A stretch of DNA of 64,000 nt from Methyloversatilis discipulorum (GCF_000527135.1 NZ_AZUP01000001.1:744001-808000); one strand, 5' to 3'. Positions 8,903 through 17,856 are shown, numbered from the stretch's first letter. Program-made: numbers and translations. The notes: generated by a model not told the origin, from the letters alone.

Positions 8903-9256
8903 TTACTTGATGAAGCAGCGCTTCTTCGATTCGGACACGATGCCCATGTACTTCTTCACCGCGTCCTTGGTCTGGTCGGTGCCGCGGAACATGCCGCCGC
9001 GCTCGCCACTCATGCCCGACGAGCGGCTGAAGCTCGACAGTTCGACGTATTCGTCGTAGCTCAGCTTTTCGGCGATCTCGTCGATAAGGCACGAACACTT
9101 GTAGATGTATTCGTGGTTGTTGCCATAGGTCTGCAGACATTCGAGCGCGAACTCGACGCGCGACGAAGTCGGGTAGTCGTTCGCTGCGGAAGCCAGCCCC
9201 GGTGCGAGCAGGGCGGCGAGCGTGGCGACAGTGATCTGGAAACGATGGACGTTCAA
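8903..9256 (-). CDS. Small secreted cysteine-containing protein, function unknown
   Basis: 117 residues from a TTG at 9256. That start is preferred over a TTG at 9271 because GAGGAGA lies about 6 nt before it and would be inside the gene otherwise. A signal peptide is clear (L-A-A-L-L-A-P-G-L-A-S-A, then A-N-D-Y). The mature chain of about 93 residues has four cysteines: one in L-E-C-L-Q, two in Y-K-C-S-C, and one in K-R-C-F near the C-terminus. That pattern suits two disulphides, or a metal or redox site. It lies convergent to the SoxYZ-like gene and divergent from the second MBL-fold gene. I recognise it only as a conserved companion of such methylotroph clusters, not as a named family. Confidence 0.78.
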   Translation of the reverse strand: MNVHRFQITVATLAALLAPGLASAANDYPTSSRVEFALECLQTYGNNHEYIYKCSCLIDEIAEKLSYDEYVELSSFSRSSGMSGERGGMFRGTDQTKDAVKKYMGIVSESKKRCFIK

Positions 9257-9364
9257 ACCGGTTCTCCTCAATTGTTATCGACGGACTTGTTGTCTGCGAA
9301 CCTCGGTGGCTCGGCCTCGTCGGGTGCCGAAAAGGCTAGCACAGCGCTGAAGACCACCGCCGGC

Positions 9365-10366
9365 ATGCCCAAGTTTCGCGGGATTCTTTCCTTGTTGTGT
9401 CGCGCAGTCATCGCGATTTTCTGGTTCCTCCCCGTGACGGCGGTGCACGCGCAGGCTCTGCCGGCGCTGACCGTGCGCACGCTGGCCGACGGCGTGCACG
9501 TGCTGCCGGCGCCGTCCTTCGAGGTCACGCCGCAGAACGCAGGTTTCGTCACCAACATCGGCGTGATCGAGGACGCGCGCGGTCTGGTGCTGATCGGCAC
9601 CGGCACCAGCCACCGCTTCGCACAGCACCTGAAAACCTTCGTCGAATCGCGCTTCGGCAAGCCGGTGATCGCCGCGGTCAATCTGTACGGCGGCGGCGAC
9701 CACGTGCTGGGCAACGGTTTTTTTGTGTCACGGGGTGTGCCGGTTGCGGCGCAGATTGAAACAGACCGCTTCATCCGGGCCAGTTGCCACACCTGTGTCG
9801 AGCGCCTGACCGCGGCACTGGGCGAAAATATGATGTCGAGTACCGAACCGACACCGGCGACGGTGGTGTTCGAAGGTACGGGCCATCTGCCCGGCGTTTC
9901 GCGCAGGCTGAAGCTGCTTCACTTCGGCCACACCTTCCAGCCCGGTGCGACGGCGCTGCTCGATGAGGCGACGGGAACACTTTTTGCCGGCGAGCTGGGC
10001 GCCGCGCGCTATCTGCCCGATCTGTACAACGCGCAGGAACGCGGCTGGCGCGACGCGCTGGTGCAGCTGGGCCGGATGGACGTGAAGCAGGTGGTGCCGG
10101 CGCACGGCGCGCCGGGTGGTCGCGAGGTGCTGGACGCGCCGCGCCGCTACCTCGACACGCTGATCGAGCAGGTCGATGTGATGTTCGAGCAGGGCGTGTC
10201 GCTGCTCGAATCGCTGGAGAAGGTCGAGGCCGTCGGCTTCAATGAATGGTATGGGTACTCGGTGTGGCACCGGCGGAACGTGCATTTCGCCTATCTGCAC
10301 CGGGAGCAGGGCGAGTTCGGCGCGCTGACGGACAAGGGCGCAGGACCGGAAGAAGGACAGCACTGA
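9365..10366 (+). CDS. MBL-fold protein with altered metal site, quinoprotein relay system zinc metallohydrolase 1-like
   Basis: 333 residues from the ATG at 9365, chosen because it directly precedes a signal peptide (basic start, I-F-W-F-L-P-V-T-A-V-H-A cleavage); the frame stays open further upstream. The fold matches the neighbour at 6.7 kb, but the HxHxDH motif reads Y-G-G-G-D-H (residues 108-113). The first two zinc histidines are therefore missing while Asp112 and His113 stay. A later site has H-F-G-H-T, the bridging Asp is Glu in F-A-G-E-L-G, and P-A-H-G is kept. At most a partial metal site is expected. It lies about 100 nt before formate dehydrogenase on the same strand. Confidence 0.82.
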   Translation: MPKFRGILSLLCRAVIAIFWFLPVTAVHAQALPALTVRTLADGVHVLPAPSFEVTPQNAGFVTNIGVIEDARGLVLIGTGTSHRFAQHLKTFVESRFGKPVIAAVNLYGGGDHVLGNGFFVSRGVPVAAQIETDRFIRASCHTCVERLTAALGENMMSSTEPTPATVVFEGTGHLPGVSRRLKLLHFGHTFQPGATALLDEATGTLFAGELGAARYLPDLYNAQERGWRDALVQLGRMDVKQVVPAHGAPGGREVLDAPRRYLDTLIEQVDVMFEQGVSLLESLEKVEAVGFNEWYGYSVWHRRNVHFAYLHREQGEFGALTDKGAGPEEGQH

Positions 10367-10463
10367 ACAATGCGAGGGTGTCGGTACAGGCGCCCCGAAA
10401 ACTACATCGCGGACAAAGCGAAGAAGTCACGCACAACGAACTGACTGAAGAGGATCACCGTAA

Positions 10464-12152
10464 ATGTCGGAACCGTTTTCCATCCCGCTGGAACAGATGC
10501 GCCGCATGGTCAAGCCGACGCCCAAGGGGCGCGCGCTTGATCAGAAGGCGGTGGACGAGGTCCGTGCGCTGCTGGGCAAGATGCCGCGCCGCCGCGACCT
10601 GCTGATCGAGTGCCTGCACCTGCTGCAGGACAACGTCGGTGCCGTCCACGCCCGCCATCTGGCTGCCCTGGCGGCGGAGCTGAAGATGTCGCAGGCCGAG
10701 GTGTACGAGGTCGCGACCTTCTATCACCACTTCGACGTGGTGCGCGAAGGCGAAGCGGCACCGCCCGAACTGACGGTGCGCGTCTGCGAAACGCTGTCGT
10801 GCGCGATGGCCGGTGCCGACCAGCTGCTCGAAAAGCTGCCGGGCATCCTCGGCACCAAGGTACGTGTCATTCCGGCGCCCTGTGTCGGCCGCTGTGAACA
10901 GGCACCGGTGGTCGTCGTTGGCCAGAACGCGCTTGGCGGCGCCACCGAAGCGGCGGTCAAGGCGGCGGTAAAAGCGAAGGAAACGACCGCGCCGGCGCCG
11001 AAGTACATCGGCTACAAGGCCTACCTGAAGGCCGGCGGCTACCAGCTGTTCCGCGACCTGGTCGAAGGTCGCCGCGATCCGGAAACCGTGATCACTGCGA
11101 TGGAGCACTCCGGCCTGCGCGGCCTCGGTGGCGCCGGCTTCCCGGCCGGCCGCAAGTGGCGCATCGTGCGCAGCGAACCGGCCCCGCGCCTGATGGCGGT
11201 GAACATCGACGAAGGCGAACCCGGCACCTTCAAGGACCGCTGGTACCTCGAACGCGACCCGCACCGCTTCCTCGAAGGCATGCTGATCGCGGCTTACTGC
11301 GTCGGCATCGGCGAGGTCTACATCTATCTGCGCGACGAATACGCCCACGTGCGCGAACTGCTGCAGAAGGAACTGAAGAAGCTGTTGGCCGACCCGCCCT
11401 GTGCGCTGCCGCCCATCCACCTGCGCCGTGGCGCGGGCGCCTACATCTGCGGCGAAGAGTCGGCGATGATCGAATCGATCGAAGGCAAGCGCGGCATGCC
11501 GCGTCTGCGCCCGCCGTATGTTGCCCAGGTCGGTCTCTTCAACTACCCGACGCTCGAACACAATATGGAAACCGTGTTCTGGGTGCGCGACATCGTCGAG
11601 AAGGGCCCGGAGTGGTTCTCCAGCCACGGCCGCAACGGCCGCAAGGGCCTGCGCTCGTTCTCGGTGTCCGGTCGGGTGAAGAAGCCGGGCGTGCATCTGG
11701 CGCCGGCCGGCATTTCGGTCAAGGAGTTGATCGCCGAATACTGCGGCGGCATGCTCGATGGCCACGCGTTCTACGGCTACCTGCCGGGTGGCGCTTCGGG
11801 TGGCATCCTGCCGGCGTCGATGGGCGACATTCCGCTCGACTTCGACACACTGCAGCCGCATGGCTGCTTCATCGGTTCGGCAGCGGTCATCATCCTGTCC
11901 GACAAGGACACGGCGACCGACGCCGCGCGCAGCATGATGCACTTCTTCGAGCACGAGTCCTGCGGCCAGTGCACGCCCTGCCGCGTCGGCACCTCGAAGA
12001 TGAACACGCTGATCGACAAGCCGGTGTGGGACACCGCGCTGGTCGAGGAACTGTCGCAGACCATGGTCGATGCGTCGATCTGCGGTCTCGGGCAGGCGGC
12101 ACCGAATCCGGTGCGCTGCGTGATCAAGTATTTCCCTGACGAAATCAAGTGA
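10464..12152 (+). CDS. fdh1B: NAD-dependent formate dehydrogenase beta subunit (NuoE-NuoF fusion)
   Basis: 562 residues; the NADH-forming flavoprotein half of a cytoplasmic formate dehydrogenase. Residues about 1-165 are a NuoE/thioredoxin-like domain with a [2Fe-2S] set Cys108, Cys113, Cys140 and Cys144. Residues about 185-562 are NuoF-like: glycine-rich NADH/FMN segments (G-L-G-G-A-G-F-P-A-G and G-A-Y-I-C-G-E-E) and the [4Fe-4S] motif S-C-G-Q-C-T-P-C (Cys500, 503, 506). In Cupriavidus fds operons these are two genes (fdsG, fdsB); the fusion matches Methylobacterium fdh1B. A ribosome site GAAGAGGA precedes the ATG. The alpha subunit starts 16 nt downstream. Confidence 0.93.
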   Translation: MSEPFSIPLEQMRRMVKPTPKGRALDQKAVDEVRALLGKMPRRRDLLIECLHLLQDNVGAVHARHLAALAAELKMSQAEVYEVATFYHHFDVVREGEAAPPELTVRVCETLSCAMAGADQLLEKLPGILGTKVRVIPAPCVGRCEQAPVVVVGQNALGGATEAAVKAAVKAKETTAPAPKYIGYKAYLKAGGYQLFRDLVEGRRDPETVITAMEHSGLRGLGGAGFPAGRKWRIVRSEPAPRLMAVNIDEGEPGTFKDRWYLERDPHRFLEGMLIAAYCVGIGEVYIYLRDEYAHVRELLQKELKKLLADPPCALPPIHLRRGAGAYICGEESAMIESIEGKRGMPRLRPPYVAQVGLFNYPTLEHNMETVFWVRDIVEKGPEWFSSHGRNGRKGLRSFSVSGRVKKPGVHLAPAGISVKELIAEYCGGMLDGHAFYGYLPGGASGGILPASMGDIPLDFDTLQPHGCFIGSAAVIILSDKDTATDAARSMMHFFEHESCGQCTPCRVGTSKMNTLIDKPVWDTALVEELSQTMVDASICGLGQAAPNPVRCVIKYFPDEIK

Positions 12153-12168
12153 AGGGACGGCAACCCAC

Positions 12169-14973
12169 ATGAACGCACCTCTTGATCCCGCGGTCGCCGC
12201 GGAAAGCATCGAATTCACGCTCGACGGCCAGGCCATGACGGCGCGCGTCGGCGAAACCATCATCCAGGCCGCCGCTCGCCAGGGTGTGGACATTCCGCAC
12301 CTCTGCTACAAGGACGGCTACCGTCCGGACGGCAACTGCCGCGCCTGCGTCGTCGAGATCGAGGGCGAGCGCGTGCTCGCCCCCAGCTGCTGCCGCGCAC
12401 CGACGCCCGGCATGAAGGTGAAGGCCGAATCCGAGCGCGCCGTGAAGGCGCAGAAGATGGTCGTCGAGCTGCTGCTGTCCGACATGCCCGAGAAGACCTA
12501 CAAGCCCGACTCCGAACTCGCTTACTGGGCGGGCAAGCTCGGCGTGACCGACTCGCGCTTCGAGGCGCGCGAACAGCCGAAGTGCGACGAGTCGCACCCG
12601 GCGATGAGCGTGAACCTCGACGCCTGCATCCAGTGCAACCGCTGCGTGCGTGCCTGCCGCGAAGAGCAGGGCAACGACGTGATCGGCTACGCTTTCCGCG
12701 GTTCCGAATCGAAGATCGTGTTCGACCAGGACGACCCGATGGGCGCTTCGACCTGCGTGGCCTGCGGCGAATGCGTGCAGGCCTGCCCGACCGGCGCGCT
12801 GATGCCGTCCGGCGGTGTCGGCCTCGTCACGCCGGACAAGAAGGTCGATTCGGTCTGCCCGTATTGCGGCATCGGCTGCCAGCTGACCTATCACGTCAAG
12901 GACGACAAGATCCTGATGGTGACCGGCCGTGACGGCCCGGCCAACCAGGAGCGCCTGTGCGTCAAGGGCCGCTTTGGCTTCGATTACGCCCGCCACCCGC
13001 AGCGTCTGACCAAGCCGCTGATCCGCCGCGCCGACGCGCCCAAGCACAAGGACTTCGTCGTCGACCCGGCCAACCCGCTGACCGCCTTCCGCGAAGCAAG
13101 CTGGGAAGAGGCGCTGGCGCTGGCCTCCGGCAAGTTGCGTGAAATCCGCGACAGCAAGGGCCCGAACGCGCTGGCCGGCTTCGGCTCGGCCAAGGGCTCG
13201 AACGAAGAGGCCTACCTGTTCCAGAAGCTGGTGCGCACTGGCTTCGGTACCAACAACGTCGACCATTGCACCCGCCTGTGCCACGCCTCGTCGGTCGCTG
13301 CGCTGCTCGAAGCGGTCGGCTCCGGCGCCGTGTCCAACCCGGTGCGCGACGTGCTGCATTCGGAAGTGATCTTCCTGATCGGCTCCAACCCGCTGGTGAA
13401 TCACCCGGTGGGCGCGACCTGGATGAAGAACGCGGTGAAGAATGGCGCCAAGCTCATCGTCTGCGACCCGCGTCGCAACGACCTGCAGCGCTACGCCACG
13501 CACTTCCTGCAGTTCAAGCCGGACACTGACGTCGCCATGCTGAACGCGATGATGCACACCATCATCGAAGAGGGTCTGGTCGACGAAGCCTTCGTCAAGG
13601 ACCGCACCTCCGGCTTCGAGGAGCTGAAGAAGAACGTGGCCGACTTCTCGCCCGAGAAGATGGCCAAGATCTGCGGCATTCCGGCGGAGACGCTGCGCGA
13701 GGTCGCGCGCATGTTCGCCACCTCGAAGGCCTCGATGATCCTGTGGGGCATGGGCGTGTCGCAGCACGTGCACGGCACCGACAACGCGCGCTGCCTGATT
13801 TCGCTGGTCATGATGACCGGCCAGATTGGTCGCCGCGGTACCGGCCTGCACCCGCTGCGCGGTCAGAACAACGTGCAGGGCGCGTCGGACGCCGGTCTGA
13901 TCCCGATGGTGTTCCCGGACTACCAGGCGGTCGGCAACCAGACCATCCGCCAGAAGTTCGAAGAGCTGTGGGGCACTACGCTGGACCCGAACCCGGGCCT
14001 GACCGTGGTCGAAATCATGGACGCCATCCACGCCGGCAAGCTGCACGGCTGCTACATCATGGGCGAGAACCCGGCGATGTCCGACCCGGACGTCGACCAC
14101 GCCCGCGACGCGCTGGCCAAGCTCGACTGGCTGGTCGTGCAGGACATCTTCCTGACCGAAACCGCCTACTTCGCCGACGTGGTGCTGCCGGCCTCGGCCT
14201 TCCCCGAGAAGACCGCGACCTTCACCAACACCGACCGTCAGGTGCAGTTGGGCCGCGCCGCGATCAACCCGCCGGGTGATGCCCGTCAGGATCTGTGGAT
14301 CATCCAGGAAATGGCCCGTGGTCTCGGTCTGGACTGGAACTACGGCGGCTCGAAGGACGTGTTCAACGAAATGCGCAAGGCGATGCACTCGATCGCCGGC
14401 ATCACCTGGGAACGTCTGGAAGCCGAGCACTCGGTCACCTACCCGTGCGAGCAGGAAGGCGATCCGGGCGACGAAGTCGTATTCATCGACAAGTTCCCGA
14501 CGCCCAACGGTCGCGCCAAGCTGGTGCCGGCCAAGCTCATCACGGCCAACGAGAAGCCGGACGCCGAGTACCCGATGGTGCTCATCACCGGCCGTCAGCT
14601 GGAGCACTGGCATACCGGCTCGATGACCCGTCGCGCCTCGGTGCTCGACAGCATCGAGCCCATCGCCACCGTCACCGTGCATCCGGACGACGTGGCGAAG
14701 CTGAAGGTGAAGGCGGGCGACGTGGTCACCGTCGAATCGCGTCGCGGCAAGATCGCACTGTACGTGCGCATCGACCCGCACGTGCCGGTCGGTGCCGTGT
14801 TCATTCCGTTCGCGTACTACGAAGCGGCGGCGAACATGCTCACCAACCCGGCACTCGACCCCTTCGGCAAGATCCCGGAGTTCAAGTACTGCGCAGTGCG
14901 TCTGAAGAAGGGCGGCACGCCGACCCAGCTGTCGACCTACGGCGGCGGCCAGGCGAAGCCGGTGACGGCATAA
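12169..14973 (+). CDS. fdh1A: Formate dehydrogenase alpha subunit (W/Mo-bis-MGD, iron-sulfur)
   Basis: 934 residues; oxidises formate to CO2 and passes electrons through an Fe-S chain to the beta subunit. Order: N-terminal [2Fe-2S] domain (C46, C57, C60, then S-C-C-R), a His/Cys segment, two [4Fe-4S] motifs (C-I-Q-C-N-R-C and C-V-A-C-G-E-C), a Fdh4Fe4S domain (C-P-Y-C-G-I-G-C, Cys230-237), then the molybdopterin domain. Active-site residues are visible: C371-H372 in R-L-C-H, with Cys371 the metal ligand (Cys, not selenocysteine), and an Arg in P-L-R-G-Q-N-N. Whether W or Mo is bound cannot be read. No fdsC/fdsD-like chaperone follows; a terminator does. Confidence 0.94.
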   Translation: MNAPLDPAVAAESIEFTLDGQAMTARVGETIIQAAARQGVDIPHLCYKDGYRPDGNCRACVVEIEGERVLAPSCCRAPTPGMKVKAESERAVKAQKMVVELLLSDMPEKTYKPDSELAYWAGKLGVTDSRFEAREQPKCDESHPAMSVNLDACIQCNRCVRACREEQGNDVIGYAFRGSESKIVFDQDDPMGASTCVACGECVQACPTGALMPSGGVGLVTPDKKVDSVCPYCGIGCQLTYHVKDDKILMVTGRDGPANQERLCVKGRFGFDYARHPQRLTKPLIRRADAPKHKDFVVDPANPLTAFREASWEEALALASGKLREIRDSKGPNALAGFGSAKGSNEEAYLFQKLVRTGFGTNNVDHCTRLCHASSVAALLEAVGSGAVSNPVRDVLHSEVIFLIGSNPLVNHPVGATWMKNAVKNGAKLIVCDPRRNDLQRYATHFLQFKPDTDVAMLNAMMHTIIEEGLVDEAFVKDRTSGFEELKKNVADFSPEKMAKICGIPAETLREVARMFATSKASMILWGMGVSQHVHGTDNARCLISLVMMTGQIGRRGTGLHPLRGQNNVQGASDAGLIPMVFPDYQAVGNQTIRQKFEELWGTTLDPNPGLTVVEIMDAIHAGKLHGCYIMGENPAMSDPDVDHARDALAKLDWLVVQDIFLTETAYFADVVLPASAFPEKTATFTNTDRQVQLGRAAINPPGDARQDLWIIQEMARGLGLDWNYGGSKDVFNEMRKAMHSIAGITWERLEAEHSVTYPCEQEGDPGDEVVFIDKFPTPNGRAKLVPAKLITANEKPDAEYPMVLITGRQLEHWHTGSMTRRASVLDSIEPIATVTVHPDDVAKLKVKAGDVVTVESRRGKIALYVRIDPHVPVGAVFIPFAYYEAAANMLTNPALDPFGKIPEFKYCAVRLKKGGTPTQLSTYGGGQAKPVTA

Positions 14974-14993
14974 GCAACCGCAGCAGCATTAAG

Positions 14994-15023
14994 AAACCGG
15001 GGCCAGGTGCCCCGGTTTTTTTT
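14994..15023 (+). terminator. Rho-independent terminator after fdh1A
   Basis: Perfect 10-bp stem (aaaccggggc pairing with gccccggttt), 5-nt loop, followed by a run of eight T. It lies 20 nt after the fdh1A stop and ends the formate dehydrogenase operon. Confidence 0.93.
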
Positions 15024-15054
15024 CGCCATCATGGGCCGTCGAGGGCGTCTGCAG

Positions 15055-15196
15055 GCGGAGCCTTCTGACCCCGACAGCGGCCTTCGCCGAAGCTTGGGCA
15101 GGGGTTCTGTGGGAGGGGTCTTCTGACCCCGACAAGCGGCCTGTGCTGAAGCTTGCGGCATGCACAGGCCCTGTCGCGGCCAAGGCCGCTCCCACA
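15055..15196. repeat. REP cluster (one truncated plus one full REPIN) in a 325-nt gap
   Basis: A plus-strand remnant at 15055-15074 keeps the TTCTGACCCCGACA tail but lacks the GTGGGAG head. A full pair follows: plus 15108-15134 and minus 15172-15196 with a 37-nt gap between tails. The remaining bases up to the PEP-CTERM gene at 15299 hold only a purine-rich ribosome site (CAGGGGG) and nothing else I can support. Confidence 0.85.
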
Positions 15197-15298
15197 AAGG
15201 CTGCTCCCGCAAGACCACCGCCACCCGCGTCGCATCGCTGAAACATCCCCTCGCTACGCTCGACCTTCCAACAACACATCGACAAACAGGGGGTCTTC

Positions 15299-16714
15299 AT
15301 GAAACTCACATCGCTCGCCGCGGCGCTGCTGCTGGCTGCCGCCGCTGCACCGGCATCCGCCGTGTCCTTCGTCAATGGCATCGCCATCCCGGGCAATACC
15401 GGTGACCTGTTCGGCAACAGCGTGAACGACGGCCGCCTGGGCATGTTCTCCGACATCTACTACGACCCGAACCGCAAGGAATGGTGGGGCCTGTCTGACC
15501 GCGGCCCGGGCGGCGGCACGCTGCCGTACGACGTGCGCGTCCAGCGCTTCACGCTCGACGTCGATCACAGCACCGGCGCGATCTCGAATTTCCAGGTGGT
15601 CGATACGATCAAGTTCCGCAACGGCGCAGGCACCGTGCTCGGCGGCCAGTTCCCGAGCACGCTGGGCGGTTCGGCCAGCAATCTGGGCACCGCCTTCGAC
15701 CCGGAAGGCGTCGTGATCAACCCGCTGAACGGCCACCTGCTGGTGTCCGACGAGTACGGCACGTCGCTGTATGAATTCGACCGCAGCGGCACGATGATCC
15801 GCGCCTTCAACACGCCGCAGGCGCTGCGCCCGGCGCTGACGGCCGGCGGCTACAACTACGACGGCGACGGCGACATCGGCCGCCGCACCAACCGCGGCTT
15901 TGAAGGCCTGGCGATCTCGCCGGACGGCCACTACACCTTCGCCATGCTGCAGAGCGCGATGGTGGACGAGGGCGGTGCCAATGGCGTCTATAACCGCATC
16001 GTTAAGTTCGACAACGCCAGCGGCGAAGCCGTCGCCCAGTACGCCTACCGGATGGAAACGGCCGCCCAGGGCCGTGGCATCTCGGCGCTGGTGGCGCTCA
16101 ACGATCACGAATTCATGGTGCTGGAGCGCAACAACCGCGGCCTCGGTGCCGACGCCACCTTCGCCGGTACCGCCGGCAACAAGAACGTCTATCTGATCGA
16201 TCTCGCCGGCGCGACCGACGTGACCGACATCGACCTCGATGCCGCTGGCGCCAGTTTCACCGCCGTCAGCAAGAACCCGACGCCCTTCATCGACCTCGCC
16301 GCCGACAATCTGCCTGAAACCGGCGGCGTGTCGCCGGAGAAGTGGGAAGGCCTGGCCGTCGGCCCGCAACTCGACGACGGCTCGTGGCTCATCGTCGCCG
16401 GCAACGACAATGACTACTCGGTCACCCAGAACGGCAGCGCGGTGCAGTTCGACGTGCTGTTCAACCCGTTGACGCAACACCGTATCCAGTGCCCGCTCGG
16501 CTCGACAGAGGGCTGCACGCTGCACGCCAGCACCACGCCCTACAACGGCAGCACCGACGGTTTCGAACTGATCCCCGGCGTGCTGCACGCCTACCGCGCC
16601 AGCCCGGCCGAACTCGCCGGCTACACCGCCCCGGTGCCCGAGCCCACCACCTGGGCCATGCTGGGCGCCGGTCTGGCGCTTATCGGCGCCGCAGCCCGCC
16701 GCCGCGTCGGCTGA
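15299..16714 (+). CDS. PEP-CTERM-sorted esterase-like (phytase-like beta-propeller) protein
   Basis: 471 residues, exported. The signal peptide is A/L-rich and ends A-S-A (about residue 21). The body is of the esterase-like-activity-of-phytase type: repeated strand motifs such as E-W-W-G-L-S-D-R-G, F-D-P-E-G-V, R-G-F-E-G-L-A-I-S and W-E-G-L-A-V-G place acidic residues as in that beta-propeller family. The C-terminus is a textbook PEP-CTERM tail: V-P-E-P at about 446-449, a hydrophobic helix (M-L-G-A-G-L-A-L-I-G-A-A), then A-R-R-R. It should be cut by an exosortase and released or anchored with exopolysaccharide. The substrate (phosphate ester or other) is not readable. Confidence 0.9.
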   Translation: MKLTSLAAALLLAAAAAPASAVSFVNGIAIPGNTGDLFGNSVNDGRLGMFSDIYYDPNRKEWWGLSDRGPGGGTLPYDVRVQRFTLDVDHSTGAISNFQVVDTIKFRNGAGTVLGGQFPSTLGGSASNLGTAFDPEGVVINPLNGHLLVSDEYGTSLYEFDRSGTMIRAFNTPQALRPALTAGGYNYDGDGDIGRRTNRGFEGLAISPDGHYTFAMLQSAMVDEGGANGVYNRIVKFDNASGEAVAQYAYRMETAAQGRGISALVALNDHEFMVLERNNRGLGADATFAGTAGNKNVYLIDLAGATDVTDIDLDAAGASFTAVSKNPTPFIDLAADNLPETGGVSPEKWEGLAVGPQLDDGSWLIVAGNDNDYSVTQNGSAVQFDVLFNPLTQHRIQCPLGSTEGCTLHASTTPYNGSTDGFELIPGVLHAYRASPAELAGYTAPVPEPTTWAMLGAGLALIGAAARRRVG

Positions 16715-17124
16715 CGTAGTCGCGCCTCCGCACCGGGTGGGTGGGGAGGCGCGAAGCACCTTGTGGGAGCGGCCCTGGCCGCGATACGGCCTGTATTCAG
16801 GCGTAGCGCGCCAATCTGCCGTCGCGACCGTCCCCGGCGAGGTCCGAAAGCCGACTTACCGCAGGAAGTTATCCCGATCCCTGATGCCGCGCACCATATA
16901 TATATGAGGTCGACTTGTGACGCATCGGCGGCGCTGTGCAGGATCGCGCCGCGCATCGGTCACTTCCGTGCAACCGTGACGTAGTACTCTTCTCTCTGGT
17001 TGCACCGCAGCATGCGTTCAGGCTATTTTCGAGGCTGTCACATTTTGTGAGAAGGTCGTCGCGCCGCCACGCGGGCTGTCGGTCACAATCTCACTCCTTC
17101 CGACCACTCCCAAACTCAGGTCCT
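16715..17124. other. Intergenic stretch between PEP-CTERM gene and polysaccharide operon, with one REP
   Basis: 410 nt without a convincing gene. A single plus-strand REP half lies at 16762-16786 (GCGGCC-CT-GGCCGC stem) with no partner. An alternating AT tract (atatatatat) sits near 16898-16907, and base composition falls from here rightward. This is the last REP before the polysaccharide block. The epsI promoter is presumably in 16990-17120, but I cannot name -35/-10 or sigma-54 elements with confidence. Confidence 0.6.
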
Positions 17125-17856
17125 ATGAAGAAAGCCATCATTCCGGCCATAGTTGCCGCAATGTTAATGACATCTGCCGCGGCACTCGCATTCGTGCTTA
17201 AACCGACTCGGCATATGGTGGATAGTCAGAGTCTCGCAAAGCTCGAGGACATCATTCCGCGCGAGTTTGGCGAGTGGCGTGAAGAGCCCGCGATGAACAG
17301 AGGAGTGGTGAATCCTCAGACTGAGGAGTTTCTGAAGTCGATCTATGACGAGACGCTTTCGCGCACTTATGTAAACCCCCGAGGCGAGCGAATCATGTTG
17401 TCCTTGGCTTTCGGCGCTGACCAAAGTAAAGCTACTCAAGTACATCGACCCGAGGTGTGCTATCCCGCCCAAGGATTTCAAATCAGATCAACCGAGAAGT
17501 TCTCGTTATCCTTGAGCGATGGACAGTTGCCGGCCATGAAGCTAGTCGCGGTAGCGCAACAGCGCGTTGAGCCCATCACCTACTGGATAGTGGTCGGTGA
17601 TCTCGTGGTTCGCGGCTCCATTGAACAGAAGCTCGCAATCGTCAAACATGGCATGAATGGCGTGGTTCCTCATGGTTTACTGTTCAGAGTCTCGTCTATT
17701 GGAGGCGATCTGACACGTCAATTCGATGTGCAAGAGAAATTCATCAGTTCTTTGTACGACTCTCTTGACTCGAAACAGAGGGGGCGACTGTATGGGGTGA
17801 GAAGTGCTTCACTCGCGCAATTGGGTACCGATGCGCGTGGCGAAGCCGGACGATGA
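17125..17856 (+). CDS. epsI: EpsI-family exosortase-associated exopolysaccharide protein
   Basis: 243 residues from the ATG at 17125, which starts a signal-anchor (K-K-A-I-I-P-A-I-V-A-A-M-L-M). The signature H-R-P-E-V-C-Y-P at residues 107-114 with Cys112 is the conserved core of the DUF3485/EpsI family, often fused to or beside exosortases. Family knowledge: EpsI is needed for methanolan-type polysaccharide production, probably in export or modification; its chemistry is unknown. It normally follows an exosortase gene, yet none lies upstream here; a REP and a PEP-CTERM gene do. Its TGA overlaps the flippase ATG by 4 nt, making it the first gene of the polysaccharide operon. Confidence 0.9.
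   Translation: MKKAIIPAIVAAMLMTSAAALAFVLKPTRHMVDSQSLAKLEDIIPREFGEWREEPAMNRGVVNPQTEEFLKSIYDETLSRTYVNPRGERIMLSLAFGADQSKATQVHRPEVCYPAQGFQIRSTEKFSLSLSDGQLPAMKLVAVAQQRVEPITYWIVVGDLVVRGSIEQKLAIVKHGMNGVVPHGLLFRVSSIGGDLTRQFDVQEKFISSLYDSLDSKQRGRLYGVRSASLAQLGTDARGEAGR

Noticed and set aside
12145..14781. 878-residue minus-strand ORF opposite fdh1A
   Set aside because: It mirrors a strong formate dehydrogenase frame; high GC removes stops from the antisense frame, and the translation is His/Arg/Gly-rich without motifs.
16762..17124. Exosortase or other small gene upstream of epsI
   Set aside because: Frames here are short, lack ribosome sites and show no membrane helices or the exosortase Cys/Arg/His pattern.
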